Shown here: in pieces, positions 16,408 through 25,083 of the stretch
Layout: the number at the start of each line of letters is the position of its first letter
Position numbering within the stretch: position 1 is the first letter of the stretch
Source of the DNA: Sphingopyxis sp. CCNWLW2
GTDB taxonomy: Bacteria > Pseudomonadota > Alphaproteobacteria > Sphingomonadales > Sphingomonadaceae
NCBI RefSeq assembly: GCF_037095755.1
Contig: NZ_JBAWKJ010000003.1
Location: 620,001 to 684,000 of the forward strand
Reading direction: 5' to 3'
Length of the DNA: 64,000 bases
Position numbers and translations under genes: made by a program
Notes under the pieces: model-generated
Database searches by the model: none
The model's input: the letters and a program-made list of their open reading frames with translations, nothing else
Told to the model about the DNA's origin: nothing

Positions 16408-16992
16408 ATGAAGCTCTATTATTGCCCCGGGGCATGCAGTCTCGCTGCCCACATCGCGCTCGCCGAAGCTGGCGACCCGTTCGACAGCGAAAGCGTCAAT
16501 CTCAAGACGAAGATCACCGCAAGCGGCATGGATTTCAACGGCGTGACGCGAAAGGGCTATGTCCCGGCGCTGCGTCTCAACGATGGCGAGTTGGTGACCG
16601 AGAATATCGCGGTGCTCGACTATATCGCCGGACGATATCCCGTCTTCGGCGTCGAAGGGCCGCTTGGCCGCACGCGGCTGCTCGAAGCGCTCGCTTACAT
16701 CTCGACCGAGATCCACAAGAGCTTCAAGCCCTTCTGGCACAATGGTACCGACGAGCAAAAGGCGGTGGCCAGCGCCTATATCACCGCGCGCATGCGCTAT
16801 CTCGCCGACACGATCGGCGGCGATTATCTGTTCGGCGATCGACCGAGCGTCGCCGATTTCTATATCCTTGTGATGGCCCTGTGGGCTGGGCGCTTCGGCG
16901 TCGAAGTGCCGGCGCCGCTGGCGGCGCTTGCCGAGCGACTCAAAATGCGTCCGGCCGTGCAGGCGACACTCAAGGCCGAAGGCATGGCTTGA
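16408..16992 (+). CDS. Glutathione S-transferase
   Basis: A protein of 194 residues. The thioredoxin-like N-domain opens MKLYYCPGACSLAAHIALAEAG, the beta-class GST pattern with Cys10 and Ser11 near the glutathione thiol. It has the cis-Pro loop GYVPALRL and the glutathione-binding LVTENIAVLDYI. The helical C-domain contains FGDRPSVADFYILVM with the conserved N-cap Asp. It conjugates or reduces electrophiles with glutathione. It sits between the AhpD terminator and the hydrolase-OsmC fusion, consistent with an oxidant-detoxification cluster. Confidence 0.93.
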   Translation: MKLYYCPGACSLAAHIALAEAGDPFDSESVNLKTKITASGMDFNGVTRKGYVPALRLNDGELVTENIAVLDYIAGRYPVFGVEGPLGRTRLLEALAYISTEIHKSFKPFWHNGTDEQKAVASAYITARMRYLADTIGGDYLFGDRPSVADFYILVMALWAGRFGVEVPAPLAALAERLKMRPAVQATLKAEGMA

Positions 16993-17052
16993 TCCATGCT
17001 CTGCAAACCAGGCGAAGAGTATTAGAACAGACGCCCAGTCAGGAGAGCCATC

Positions 17053-18246
17053 ATGCCGACGCGCCCCTTTGATTTTCCCAATGCCGCGGGCGATACGCTG
17101 TCGGGCCGGCTCGAGCTTCCAGTCGGACCCGTGCGTGCGTGGGCGCTGTTCGCGCACTGCTTCACCTGCGGTAAAGACAACAAAGCGGCGGTACGCATTG
17201 CGCGGCGGCTTGCGGGTGCGGGCGTCGGCGTGTTGCGTTTCGACTTCACTGGTCTCGGGCGCAGCGAAGGCGATTTCGCCGCGACGGGTTTCGCGCACAA
17301 TGTCGAGGATCTGGTTGCCGCGGCGGGTGCGATGGCGGCGCTGGACATGTCGCCGATGCTGCTCGTCGGACACAGCTTCGGCGGCGCGGCGGTCGTTGCG
17401 GCCGCCGGCTCGCTGCCCGGCGTGCGCGCGGTCGCTACGATCGCGGCACCTTTCGAGATCGATCATGTGCTGGCCCAGTTCGATCCCGACGCGCTCGCGC
17501 GGATCGAGCTTGAAGGGAAGGGGATGGTATCGATCGGCGGCCGCCCGTTCGCGGTCGGGCGCGAACTTGTCCGGAATCTGCGCGATCAGGAACAGGGGGG
17601 ACGGCTTGCGGCGCTGAAGCGCCCGCTGTTGCTGCTCCACTCGCCGACCGATCAGGTCGTCGGCATCGACAATGTGACGAGCATATATCTTGCCGCCAAA
17701 CATCCCAAGAGCTTCGTCTCGCTGGACGGTGCCGACCATCTGCTGAGCAGGGCTGGCGATGCCGATTTCGCCGCCGACATGATCGCATCGTGGGCCGCAC
17801 GCTATCTGCCCGAACCGCTTCCTACCGCGCTCAGCCGTTTCGATGCCGAAGCGGAAGAGACGGGCCTCGGCAAGTTCCAGCTTGCGATGCGCGCCGGCAA
17901 GGCGAGTTTCATTGTGGACGAACCCGAAAGTCTCGGCGGCCTTGGCTCGGGACCGACGCCCTTCAATCTCCTGTCCGCCGCGCTTGCCGCTTGCACGACG
18001 ATGACGCTGCGCCTCTATGCATCGCGCAAGGGCTGGCCCATCGAGCGCATCCGCACCGGAGTCGCACACCGCAAGGAAACGGGCACGGAAAGACCCGATG
18101 TTTTCAGTCGAAGTGTCGAGATCGAGGGCAACCTTGATTCCGCGCAGCACGCCGAACTGATCTCGGTCGCCGACCGCTGCCCCGTCCATCGCACGCTCGA
18201 AACCGGGTCGCGTTTCGATCCGACCGAAGCCGGCTGGGACGTCTGA
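17053..18246 (+). CDS. Bifunctional alpha/beta hydrolase-OsmC family protein
   Basis: A protein of 397 residues with two domains. Residues 1-255 are a serine hydrolase with nucleophile Ser108 in GHSFGG, Asp200 in HSPTDQVV and His229 in DGADHLL. Residues 270-397 are an OsmC/Ohr-type domain with the peroxidatic pair Cys314 (LAACTTMTLR) and Cys376 (ADRCPVHRTLE). The fusion is known in proteobacteria; the OsmC part reduces organic hydroperoxides, while the hydrolase substrate is unknown. A short linker (LPEPLPTALSRFDAEAEET) joins the parts. It lies 60 bp after the GST gene with AGGAG upstream. Confidence 0.93.
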   Translation: MPTRPFDFPNAAGDTLSGRLELPVGPVRAWALFAHCFTCGKDNKAAVRIARRLAGAGVGVLRFDFTGLGRSEGDFAATGFAHNVEDLVAAAGAMAALDMSPMLLVGHSFGGAAVVAAAGSLPGVRAVATIAAPFEIDHVLAQFDPDALARIELEGKGMVSIGGRPFAVGRELVRNLRDQEQGGRLAALKRPLLLLHSPTDQVVGIDNVTSIYLAAKHPKSFVSLDGADHLLSRAGDADFAADMIASWAARYLPEPLPTALSRFDAEAEETGLGKFQLAMRAGKASFIVDEPESLGGLGSGPTPFNLLSAALAACTTMTLRLYASRKGWPIERIRTGVAHRKETGTERPDVFSRSVEIEGNLDSAQHAELISVADRCPVHRTLETGSRFDPTEAGWDV

Positions 18247-18273
18247 TCTGATCCTGCGGGACGCTGTCCGGCC

Positions 18274-18696
18274 TCAGCCATCGCGATGGATGCGGACGAT
18301 CGTCTCCTCATGGACCATATCGTCGTACCAGACGGCGAGGACCGATCGCAGCAACACCTCATTCGTCGCTTCGGCGAAGAGGGTGAGCGAGGCGTGGAGC
18401 TTGTCGGCATCGGCTTCGCCGAATACTTCGCGTGCGCTGCTGCGCACGAGGCGAAAGAGCGTTTCGACGCATTCGCGGTAGCGGTTGCCGATCGGGGGGA
18501 AGGCGAGATAGGCGCGCGCCGCATCGAGCTCGGGGAGCGCGAAGCCATTGCCATCGTCGGCCGCGCTCGCCAGGCGCGGGAAGATATGATCCATATAGGG
18601 CGTGCACATCGCGCCCCGCCGCAGGATGTCGATCGCGTCGTCATAGGTGTCGGCCTGCGCCGCCACGAAGCGCTCAAGGTCATATTCATCGATCAT
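18274..18696 (-). CDS. DUF1810-family protein
   Basis: A protein of 140 residues beginning MIDEYDLERFVAAQADTYDDAIDILRRG, the hallmark start of DUF1810, followed by the family's LDAARAYLAFPPIGNRYRECVETLFRL core. In typical members the segment MWFIFPQ follows the repeat-like opening; here it is MDHIFPRL, a divergence worth noting. Function is unknown for the family. It lies 9 bp downstream of the GNAT gene on the minus strand, so the two form an operon. It converges with the hydrolase-OsmC gene. Confidence 0.8.
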   Translation of the reverse strand: MIDEYDLERFVAAQADTYDDAIDILRRGAMCTPYMDHIFPRLASAADDGNGFALPELDAARAYLAFPPIGNRYRECVETLFRLVRSSAREVFGEADADKLHASLTLFAEATNEVLLRSVLAVWYDDMVHEETIVRIHRDG

Positions 18697-18705
18697 GGCA
18701 CGGAC

Positions 18706-18990
18706 TCACCCCGCCACGACGTCGGCGTATTCGGGATGCTGCCGAAAAAAATTGACCATGAACTGGCAACGCAACACCGCCTTTCTGCCCGTCCGTCGCA
18801 TCAGCTGGAAAGCGCCGGTCGCGAGTTGTGTCGCGATGCCAAGGCCCCAGAATTCGGCAGGCACTTCGGTGTGGATCAGCACGAGCCGTCCTTCATCGTC
18901 GACGCGATAAAAGGCGGCTGCGGTCGATCCATCGGGCAGGTCGAGCTCGAAAGAGCGCTTTTCGACATTGTCGATCACTTCGGCGTCCAT
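18706..18990 (-). CDS. Short GNAT-type N-acetyltransferase (YjdJ-like)
   Basis: A protein of 94 residues from the ATG at 18990, preceded by AAGGGG at a good distance. It matches the small single-domain acetyltransferase family: FYRVDDEGRLVLIHTEVPAEFWGLGIATQLATGAFQLMRRTGRKAVLRCQF. The family's acetyl-CoA loop is normally GxGIAxxL, here LGIATQLA. The end FFRQHPEYADVV is the usual C-terminus. The substrate is unknown. A GGTACAAT box (19074-19081, reverse orientation) lies upstream and matches one in front of the MocR gene, hinting at shared control. Confidence 0.85.
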   Translation of the reverse strand: MDAEVIDNVEKRSFELDLPDGSTAAAFYRVDDEGRLVLIHTEVPAEFWGLGIATQLATGAFQLMRRTGRKAVLRCQFMVNFFRQHPEYADVVAG

Positions 18991-19086
18991 GACTGTTCCC
19001 CTTGCGGAATGAGAGACTGGGATCAGCTTAGGCGCGGGGCAGAGCGGCAACAGACCCAAGGGTTGAGGATATGATTGTACCGTTTG

Positions 19087-19746
19087 TTAAACGGCCTCGG
19101 CGTGCGTCGGCAGGCTGCAATCGTTCCACGCCTCGGCGACCAGGGCCAGCTCTCGCCTGGCCCGCTTCAGCGCAGCTTCGCGTTCGCTCGCCCGCGCGAA
19201 CTGCAGCGGCTGCGCGTCGACAAATCGGGGTTCGGCGACACCGATGAAGCCGAAAGCAGCGCGCAGCGAAGGCGTGAGCGCATCCATATCGGCGAAGGGC
19301 GTTCCGGGACGCAGGTCGACGCCGCGGGTGGTGATGAACAAAGTCTTTCGGCCGCCGAGCTGCCCGACGTAGCGACCATCTTCGGTCGCGACATAGGTCA
19401 TTCCCCCGCGTACCACCGTATCAACGAACGCCTTGAACGACGCGGGCATCGTCCAGTTGTGCATCGGCATCGCAAAGAGCAGCGCGTCGGCGTCAAGCAG
19501 CCGCCGGCACAGCGTATCCGAGGGCGCTAGCGCGGCTTCCATGTCCGCTGTTCGCTCCTCTTCCGGCGTGTAGGTTGCGGTCGTGAAGGTTTCGGTGATC
19601 GCCGGCATCGGCTCGGCCGCGAGGTCGAGATAGTCGATTGTCAGCGCGGGGATGCGGAAGCGGAGCTGTTCAACGAAGAAGCGCGACAGCGTCCGCGAGT
19701 TTGAGGTCTCGGATTTCGGGCTGGCGTCGACATGCATCAGTTTCAC
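19087..19746 (-). CDS. azoR: FMN-dependent NADH-azoreductase
   Basis: A protein of 219 residues. The N-terminal flavodoxin-like motif MHVDASPKSETSNSRTLSRFF binds FMN phosphate. MPMHNWTMPASFKAFVDTVVRGGMTY is the diagnostic FMN-ring segment of AzoR (usual PMYNFxxPxxLKxxxDxxxRxGxTF). GRKTLFITTRGVD follows. AzoR enzymes reduce quinones and azo compounds by two-electron transfer and protect against thiol-reactive quinones. It starts 12 bp after the stop of the MocR-type regulator on the same strand, so the two are cotranscribed. Confidence 0.92.
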   Translation of the reverse strand: MKLMHVDASPKSETSNSRTLSRFFVEQLRFRIPALTIDYLDLAAEPMPAITETFTTATYTPEEERTADMEAALAPSDTLCRRLLDADALLFAMPMHNWTMPASFKAFVDTVVRGGMTYVATEDGRYVGQLGGRKTLFITTRGVDLRPGTPFADMDALTPSLRAAFGFIGVAEPRFVDAQPLQFARASEREAALKRARRELALVAEAWNDCSLPTHAEAV

Positions 19747-19758
19747 GGCATTTCTCCC

Positions 19759-21210
19759 TCAGGCTGCTTTGGCTTCAACCGGCGAAGCCACCGGATTGTC
19801 GATCAGCGTGGCGAGCACGTCGCACGCCTTGTCGAGCAACGACTTGCGCAAATTGGTCACGCAGAGAACGAGTCCCGCCTGTGCTTCGGCCGGCCGGCTG
19901 TGCCAGATCGACAGCGGCGCAGGAGCAATCCCGAATTCGGGCGCGCGCTTCGCCAGCGCGACATCGTCGTAGCCGCGCGGCAGGTGCGCGATCACCGCGA
20001 GCCCCGCAAAGGCGTCGACCGCGATCCTGGGATCGATCCGCGCGTGCAGATCGTCGCGGCGTTGGCGATACAGGTCTTTCATGTGCCGCAGATGGCGCAG
20101 GAAATGGCCGTCGGCGAGAAAGTCGGTGAGCGCGAGCTGGGTCGTGACATTCGGTGCGGGGTTGAGATAGCCTGCGACCTCACCAAAGCGTGCGGCCAGC
20201 GCCAGCGGCGCGACGACGAAACCTAGGCCGAGCGCGGGGCTGATCGTCTTGCCGAAGGTGCCGATATGGATCACCCGTCCGGCGGGATCGTCGGCCGCCA
20301 TTGCCGGAGCCGCGCGCCCGCCGAGCTGCAATTCGCTCAGATAATCATCCTCGATAATCCACGCGTCCTCGCGCGCCGCCCAGGCGAGCAGTGCGACCCG
20401 GCGTTCGGGCGACAGGGTAACACCGGTTGGCGCCTGCTGTCCCGGGGTGACGATGGCGAGTGCGGCATCGGGGGCGGCGCGAACGCCATGGTCGACGCGA
20501 ATTCCCTTGGCGTCGACCGGCACTGGAATCGGCTTCAGTCCAGCTATTTCGAGCGCGCTGCGGGCCACCGGATAGCAAGGGTCCTCGACCCACGCCGACC
20601 GCCCGTGCACGCCCAGCGCGAGCAGAGTGAGGCAGAGGCCGTTCTTGTAACCCGTGGTGAGAAGGATTTGGTCGGGGTGGCAACATATGCCGCGCGTGAT
20701 CGCGAGTTGCGCCGCAATCTGTGCGCGAAGTTCTGGCTCCCCGCGCGGGTCGGTCGGTCCGACCGGCGCCATCGCATTGGCGCGCACCGCCCGAGTGCGC
20801 AGACGCGCCCAAAGCTTGGCCGGAAAGGCATCCTGCGCCGGGGCGCCCATCTGAAAGGGGAGGGGTTGCAGCGAAAAGCCGCGCTCGAGATCCTGTAACG
20901 GACGCGCAATCTCGATCTGTTTCACCGCGATTGGCCGCGGACCCCGGCGCTCGGCGACGCGCGTCCCCGCGGCGCCGGCCGAATAGACGAGAAACTCGTC
21001 GGCGAGCGCTTCATACGCGGCTTTCACCGTCCCCCGCGAAACGCCGAGCTGTGCGGCGAGATCGAGCCATGAAGGCAGCCGCGCGCCGGGCCGCAACCGG
21101 CCCTCGGTGATCGCAGCCCGCAACGTCGCGCTGATCTGGGCGGTAATCGGTGTCGAATGCGAACGATCGATCGCGAAGGCGATCCGTCCGGGATCCCATG
21201 GTGCATTCAT
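19759..21210 (-). CDS. MocR/GabR-type PLP-dependent transcriptional regulator
   Basis: A protein of 483 residues. Residues 15-80 form a GntR winged helix (ITAQISATLRAAITEGRLRPGARLPSWLDLAAQLGVSRGTVKAAYEAL). The rest is an aminotransferase-like fold with ILLTTGYKNGLCLTLLAL, VTPGQQAPTGVTLS, IIEDDYLSEL and the PLP-lysine region HIGTFGKTISPALGLGF. MocR regulators use PLP or an aldimine as effector. It is divergent to the CDGSH protein and cotranscribed with azoR. GGTAC-type boxes at 21223, 21305 and 21381 fill the divergent promoter and are candidate operators. Confidence 0.93.
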   Translation of the reverse strand: MNAPWDPGRIAFAIDRSHSTPITAQISATLRAAITEGRLRPGARLPSWLDLAAQLGVSRGTVKAAYEALADEFLVYSAGAAGTRVAERRGPRPIAVKQIEIARPLQDLERGFSLQPLPFQMGAPAQDAFPAKLWARLRTRAVRANAMAPVGPTDPRGEPELRAQIAAQLAITRGICCHPDQILLTTGYKNGLCLTLLALGVHGRSAWVEDPCYPVARSALEIAGLKPIPVPVDAKGIRVDHGVRAAPDAALAIVTPGQQAPTGVTLSPERRVALLAWAAREDAWIIEDDYLSELQLGGRAAPAMAADDPAGRVIHIGTFGKTISPALGLGFVVAPLALAARFGEVAGYLNPAPNVTTQLALTDFLADGHFLRHLRHMKDLYRQRRDDLHARIDPRIAVDAFAGLAVIAHLPRGYDDVALAKRAPEFGIAPAPLSIWHSRPAEAQAGLVLCVTNLRKSLLDKACDVLATLIDNPVASPVEAKAA

Positions 21211-21222
21211 CTCATCACCTCA

Positions 21223-21388
21223 TGGTACTGTTAAAAGCCTCTCGATGACGCTGAAGCTATGCCCGTCGTTGGGGTGCTGTCGAGGCGGGGGCGACCTATC
21301 CAAAGGTACAGTATGCGCTGCCCCGCTGGCTAGGTCGGGTGCGGCTTATCCGGGCAATCCGGACGCCCGGCGGATTATTTGGTACAAT
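21223..21388. promoter_or_regulatory. Divergent promoter with three GGTAC-type boxes
   Basis: GGTACTGT occurs at 21224-21231, GGTACAGT at 21305-21312 and GGTACAAT at 21381-21388. The first lies just upstream of the MocR start codon and the last about 95 bp before the CDGSH gene. The 8-mer GGTACAAT also occurs, reversed, at 19074-19081 upstream of the GNAT gene. Repeated half-sites in a MocR promoter fit the direct-repeat binding typical of that family, but the 6-bp core is short enough that chance copies are expected elsewhere. Confidence 0.4.
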
Positions 21389-21482
21389 CGGCTTGTCAGC
21401 TCTCGTGTCTAACCGGCGGCGCTCGATGGCCTATTCTGACGCTGCATTGATCGCTTGGCGATCGTGCAAGGAGGGTCAGGAA

Positions 21483-23417
21483 ATGGACGACGTCAAGACG
21501 GCCGTGAGCCGCGAAAAGCTTTTGCACGCGCTCTACGAAGCTGCCGAACTCGAACAGAATCTGATGTGCACCTATCTCTATGCCGCCTTCAGCCTGAAGG
21601 ATGGCGAAGGGGAGGGGCTGAGTGCGGCGGAAGGCGAGGCGATCGCACGCTGGCGCCGCGCGATCCTCGACGTCGCGGTCGATGAGATGAGCCATTTGGT
21701 CGCAGTGTGGAATATAACGTCTGCTCTGGGCGGGGCGCCGCGGTTCGGACGCACCAACTTTCCGATCGATGCTGGTTATCTGCCCGCCGGGATTGTGGTC
21801 AAGCTCGCGCCCTTCAGTGCGGAGGTGATCCAGCATTTCATCTTCCTTGAACGCCCCGAAACATCGGCCGAACCCGACGGCGACGGCTTTGCGGTCGCCG
21901 ACCCACCAAGCCGGACGCCCGTAGCGCCGCGGCTGACCCCGGCAGGTTATGATTATGCCACGATTGGCATCTTCTATCAGACAATCGAGGCCGACCTCCG
22001 CGCGCTGGTGGATGCGATCGGGGAGAAGGCGGTCTTCTGCGGCGATCCGGCGCTGCAATTGTCGTCGGCTGAGGTCAATCTCGCCGGCGCGCGGGCCGTC
22101 ACCGATCTCAACAGCGCGCTTGCCGCGTTGACCGAAATTATCGTCGAAGGGGAGGGGGCTCCGTCGGACCTCGAGACGTCGCATTTTCATCGTTTCCTGA
22201 CGGTGCGCGCCGAGATGCAGCAGCTTTCCGTCACCAATCCGGGCTTTGTCGCGGCGCACCCGGCAGCGGTCAACCCGGTGCTGCGCAAGCCGCCACGGCC
22301 CGAAGGCCGCGTCTGGCTGGAAAATGCCGATGCCATTGCCGCGGTGGATTTGGCGAACGCCATCTATGCGCTCTCTCTTCGGCTGCTCGCGGGGGCTTTT
22401 GCGTTGCCGCGTGCGAATCCCGACAAGGCGCTCTACACCGGCTGCGCGATCGGCTTGATGCACGCGCTGACCGCGATCGCCGAGCGCGCCGCGCGCCTGC
22501 CCGCGGGGCCGTCGAACCCCGGATGCAACGCGGGTGTTTCCTTTACCGCTTTGCGCGAGGCCGCATCGCTTCCGCAAGGGACGAGCGCGCGCCGGCTTTA
22601 CATCGAACGCGTCGAGGAACTGGGCGCCGTTGCGGCGGCGATGGATACCGCTGATCCACGGTGCGACCGCGCGGCGCGGATTTTGCTGAAGCAGGCGGAC
22701 CGGCTACGCAGTGCGCCCCTGGCGGCGACGGCATTGTCGCCCATTCCGCCTTCCGGTGCTCCCGTTTCGCAAGCTGCGCCGGCCGGATCCGGCGACCAGG
22801 CGGAAGGCAAGGATGTCACAGTCAATTTCGACGGCCGGCGCTGTATCCATGCACGCGTCTGCGTCACGCAGGCGCCTGCGACATTCCTTGCGGGGGTTGA
22901 AGGGGCGTGGATCACGCCCGACGAAACCGATGTCGATCAACTATGCAGCGTCATTCGCCAATGCCCGTCGGGAGCGCTGAGCTATCAGCGCCGCGACGGC
23001 AAGACCGAACCCGTGCCGCCCGTTAACCTGATCGGCCTCCGCGAAAATGGCCCATATGCGGTGCGCGCGGACATGGTTCTCGATGGCGCGCGCGCCGGGT
23101 TTCGCGCTACGCTCTGCCGCTGCGGCGCGTCGAAGAACAAACCCTTCTGCGACAAGTCGCACAAATATATCGGTTTCGAGGCGACGGGCGAACCGCCGGG
23201 CAAGGACACGCCGAAACTCGCTTTCCGCGATGGTCCGCTCGCGATCGATCCCGAACTCGACGGGCCGCTGCAGGTGCGCGGCAATCTGGAGATCGTCAGT
23301 GGAACGGGGCGAGCGATCGCTTGCGTCGAAACGGCACGCCTGTGCCGATGTGGCGGCAGCGGCAACAAGCCGTTCTGCGACGGTACGCACCGCAAGATCG
23401 GTTTTCGCAGCGAATGA
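21483..23417 (+). CDS. Multidomain Fe protein: ferritin-like + Fer4_19 + two CDGSH domains
   Basis: A protein of 644 residues from the ATG at 21483, preceded by GGAGGG. Residues 10-220 are a ferritin-like domain of the iminophenylpyruvate dimer synthase (VioB-like) type, with E22/E24 and E68-x2-H71 as di-iron ligands. Residues 443-505 are a divergent monocluster ferredoxin domain (Cys454, 460, 488, 494 ending CPSGAL). CDGSH 1 has Cys545, 547, 556 and His560; CDGSH 2 has Cys621, 623, 632 and His636 (CxC-x2-S-x3-P-x-C-D-x2-H). All cluster ligands are intact. It is divergent to the MocR gene and 31 bp before an SDR gene. Electron transfer to or from the ferritin-like centre is inferred. Confidence 0.9.
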   Translation: MDDVKTAVSREKLLHALYEAAELEQNLMCTYLYAAFSLKDGEGEGLSAAEGEAIARWRRAILDVAVDEMSHLVAVWNITSALGGAPRFGRTNFPIDAGYLPAGIVVKLAPFSAEVIQHFIFLERPETSAEPDGDGFAVADPPSRTPVAPRLTPAGYDYATIGIFYQTIEADLRALVDAIGEKAVFCGDPALQLSSAEVNLAGARAVTDLNSALAALTEIIVEGEGAPSDLETSHFHRFLTVRAEMQQLSVTNPGFVAAHPAAVNPVLRKPPRPEGRVWLENADAIAAVDLANAIYALSLRLLAGAFALPRANPDKALYTGCAIGLMHALTAIAERAARLPAGPSNPGCNAGVSFTALREAASLPQGTSARRLYIERVEELGAVAAAMDTADPRCDRAARILLKQADRLRSAPLAATALSPIPPSGAPVSQAAPAGSGDQAEGKDVTVNFDGRRCIHARVCVTQAPATFLAGVEGAWITPDETDVDQLCSVIRQCPSGALSYQRRDGKTEPVPPVNLIGLRENGPYAVRADMVLDGARAGFRATLCRCGASKNKPFCDKSHKYIGFEATGEPPGKDTPKLAFRDGPLAIDPELDGPLQVRGNLEIVSGTGRAIACVETARLCRCGGSGNKPFCDGTHRKIGFRSE

Positions 23418-23448
23418 ACATCAAAATCCCCCAGAAAGAAGGTAGCCA

Positions 23449-24198
23449 ATGAATAGTTTGCAAGGAAAAGTCGCGGTGATCACCGGCGGTAACAGCGGCA
23501 TCGGTTTGGCCGCAGCGAAGCTCTTCGCGCAGGAAGGCGCAACGGTTGCGATTACCGGACGCCGTCAACAGGTCATCGACGATGCGGTGCGCGAAATCGG
23601 TGCGTCGGCGATCGGTATCCAGGGCGATGTCGCCGACCCTGAGCATCATAGCCATGTCGCCGAGATCGTTCGGGATCGTTTCGGTCACGCCGACATCTAT
23701 ATGGCGAATGCCGGGATCAATACGATCACGCCTTCACACGATGTTTCGGAACAGGAATATGACGTGCAATTCGCGGTCAACGCGCGCGGCACCTTCTTCG
23801 GCGTCCAGAAAATCGCACCGATCCTTCGCGACGGCGGTTCGATCATCCTCGTCGGCTCGCTTGCGAGCGACAAGGTGCTCGACGGCCATGCTGTCTATGC
23901 AGGCACCAAGGCGGCAATCGGCGCGTTCGCGCGCAATTGGGCGCTCGAGTTCAAGCATCGTGCCATCCGCGTCAACATGCTGAGCCCCGGACCGACCGAA
24001 ACCGCGATTCTCGAAAAGCTGGGGGTCGCGCCCAAAGATCGCGGCGCGTTTATCGACATGATGGCAGGCGCGATTCCGCTCGGGCGCCTCGGTCAGCCGG
24101 ATGAACTTGCGCAGGCGGCACTTTTCCTCGCCTCTAATACCAGCAGTTTCATCACCGGCATCAACCTGCGCGTCGATGGCGGTATGGCGCTGCTTTGA
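23449..24198 (+). CDS. SDR-family oxidoreductase (paralogue of the one at 47.8 kb)
   Basis: A protein of 249 residues with the classical SDR features: TGGNSGIGLA (cofactor loop), NAGIN, catalytic Ser in ILVGSLAS, and YAGTKAA with the Tyr-x3-Lys pair, ending TGINLRVDGGMALL. It catalyses NAD(P)-dependent carbonyl or alcohol oxidoreduction on an unknown substrate. It lies 31 bp after the CDGSH gene with AAGAAGG upstream and is probably cotranscribed. It is strikingly similar over its whole length to the SDR at 47791-48540. Confidence 0.93.
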   Translation: MNSLQGKVAVITGGNSGIGLAAAKLFAQEGATVAITGRRQQVIDDAVREIGASAIGIQGDVADPEHHSHVAEIVRDRFGHADIYMANAGINTITPSHDVSEQEYDVQFAVNARGTFFGVQKIAPILRDGGSIILVGSLASDKVLDGHAVYAGTKAAIGAFARNWALEFKHRAIRVNMLSPGPTETAILEKLGVAPKDRGAFIDMMAGAIPLGRLGQPDELAQAALFLASNTSSFITGINLRVDGGMALL

Positions 24199-24347
24199 CG
24201 GACAGGTTAGAACCGCGCGGCAGGGGCGATAGCCCTTGCCTCGCGAAACATCGATTTGTACGACTTCATTCCACGCAGCGTGGCGCGCTTCCGGCGCGGT
24301 CCGCCCGTGCAAAACCCTGCTTCTTCTCTAACTTCAGAGGTTCGGCC

Positions 24348-24998
24348 ATGAGCAGCAATGTTGCCAGCGAAGAAGCGCCCGTCGTCCTGATCGTCGATGA
24401 CGATGTCGAGGTGCGAACCGCAATCAGCGAGTTGATGTTTTCGGTCGGCATGGAAGCTGCCTGTTATGGATCGACCCGTGAACTGCTGGAATCCCCGCTG
24501 CTCGAAAGAGCGGGCTGCCTGGTCCTCGACGTACGCATGCCCGGATCGAGCGGGCTAGATCTCCAGCAATATCTGACGGGTTCGGGTGTCGAAAAGCCGA
24601 TCGTCTTCCTGACCGGGCATGGTGACATTCCGATGTCGGTGCAGGCGATGAAGGCTGGCGCGATCGACTTTCTTACCAAGCCGGTCCGCGATCAGACCCT
24701 GCTCGACGCCGTCGTGTCGGGGATCGAGCGCGACAATGCGCAGCGCGCGAGCGCGCGCATTGTGCAGCAGCATGTCGAACGCTTTGCGACGCTGACGCCC
24801 CGCGAAAGCCAGGTTATGCGCGAAGTCGCGCGGGGCCGGCTCAACAAGCAGATCGCCTATGACCTCGGTATCACGGAGATCACGGTGAAGCTTCACCGCA
24901 GCAATGTGATGCGGAAAATGCAGGCGGCATCGGTCGGCGAGCTCATTCGCGCGTGGGAGAAATTGCCTGTCGCTTTACGCGAAACCGGCGCAGCCTAG
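24348..24998 (+). CDS. FixJ-family response regulator (second copy)
   Basis: A protein of 216 residues from the ATG at 24348. The receiver has VLIVDDDVEVRTAI, phospho-acceptor Asp61 in LDVRMPGSSGLDLQQ, FLTGHGD and LTKPVRDQ. The C-terminal helix-turn-helix reads LTPRESQVMREVARGRLNKQIAYDLGITEITVKLHR. It is a clear paralogue of the regulator at 7131-7820. It leads a set with a stand-alone receiver and a PAS kinase on the same strand, the likely phosphodonor. Targets are unknown but stress genes flank it on both sides. Confidence 0.92.
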   Translation: MSSNVASEEAPVVLIVDDDVEVRTAISELMFSVGMEAACYGSTRELLESPLLERAGCLVLDVRMPGSSGLDLQQYLTGSGVEKPIVFLTGHGDIPMSVQAMKAGAIDFLTKPVRDQTLLDAVVSGIERDNAQRASARIVQQHVERFATLTPRESQVMREVARGRLNKQIAYDLGITEITVKLHRSNVMRKMQAASVGELIRAWEKLPVALRETGAA

Positions 24999-25083
24999 CC
25001 TTTGGTATGGTTACAATGCGTCGCCAGCTACGCGAGAGAGATATTTTTGACCCGTCCGGTCGCGTGAAAGAGGGCCTCGCCGC

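Noticed and set aside
16393..18189. Long minus-strand open frame of about 600 codons opposite the GST and hydrolase-OsmC genes
   Set aside because: It is the antisense reading of two well-supported plus-strand genes with intact catalytic motifs. The frame has low-complexity Arg/Asp/Gly composition and no recognisable domain.
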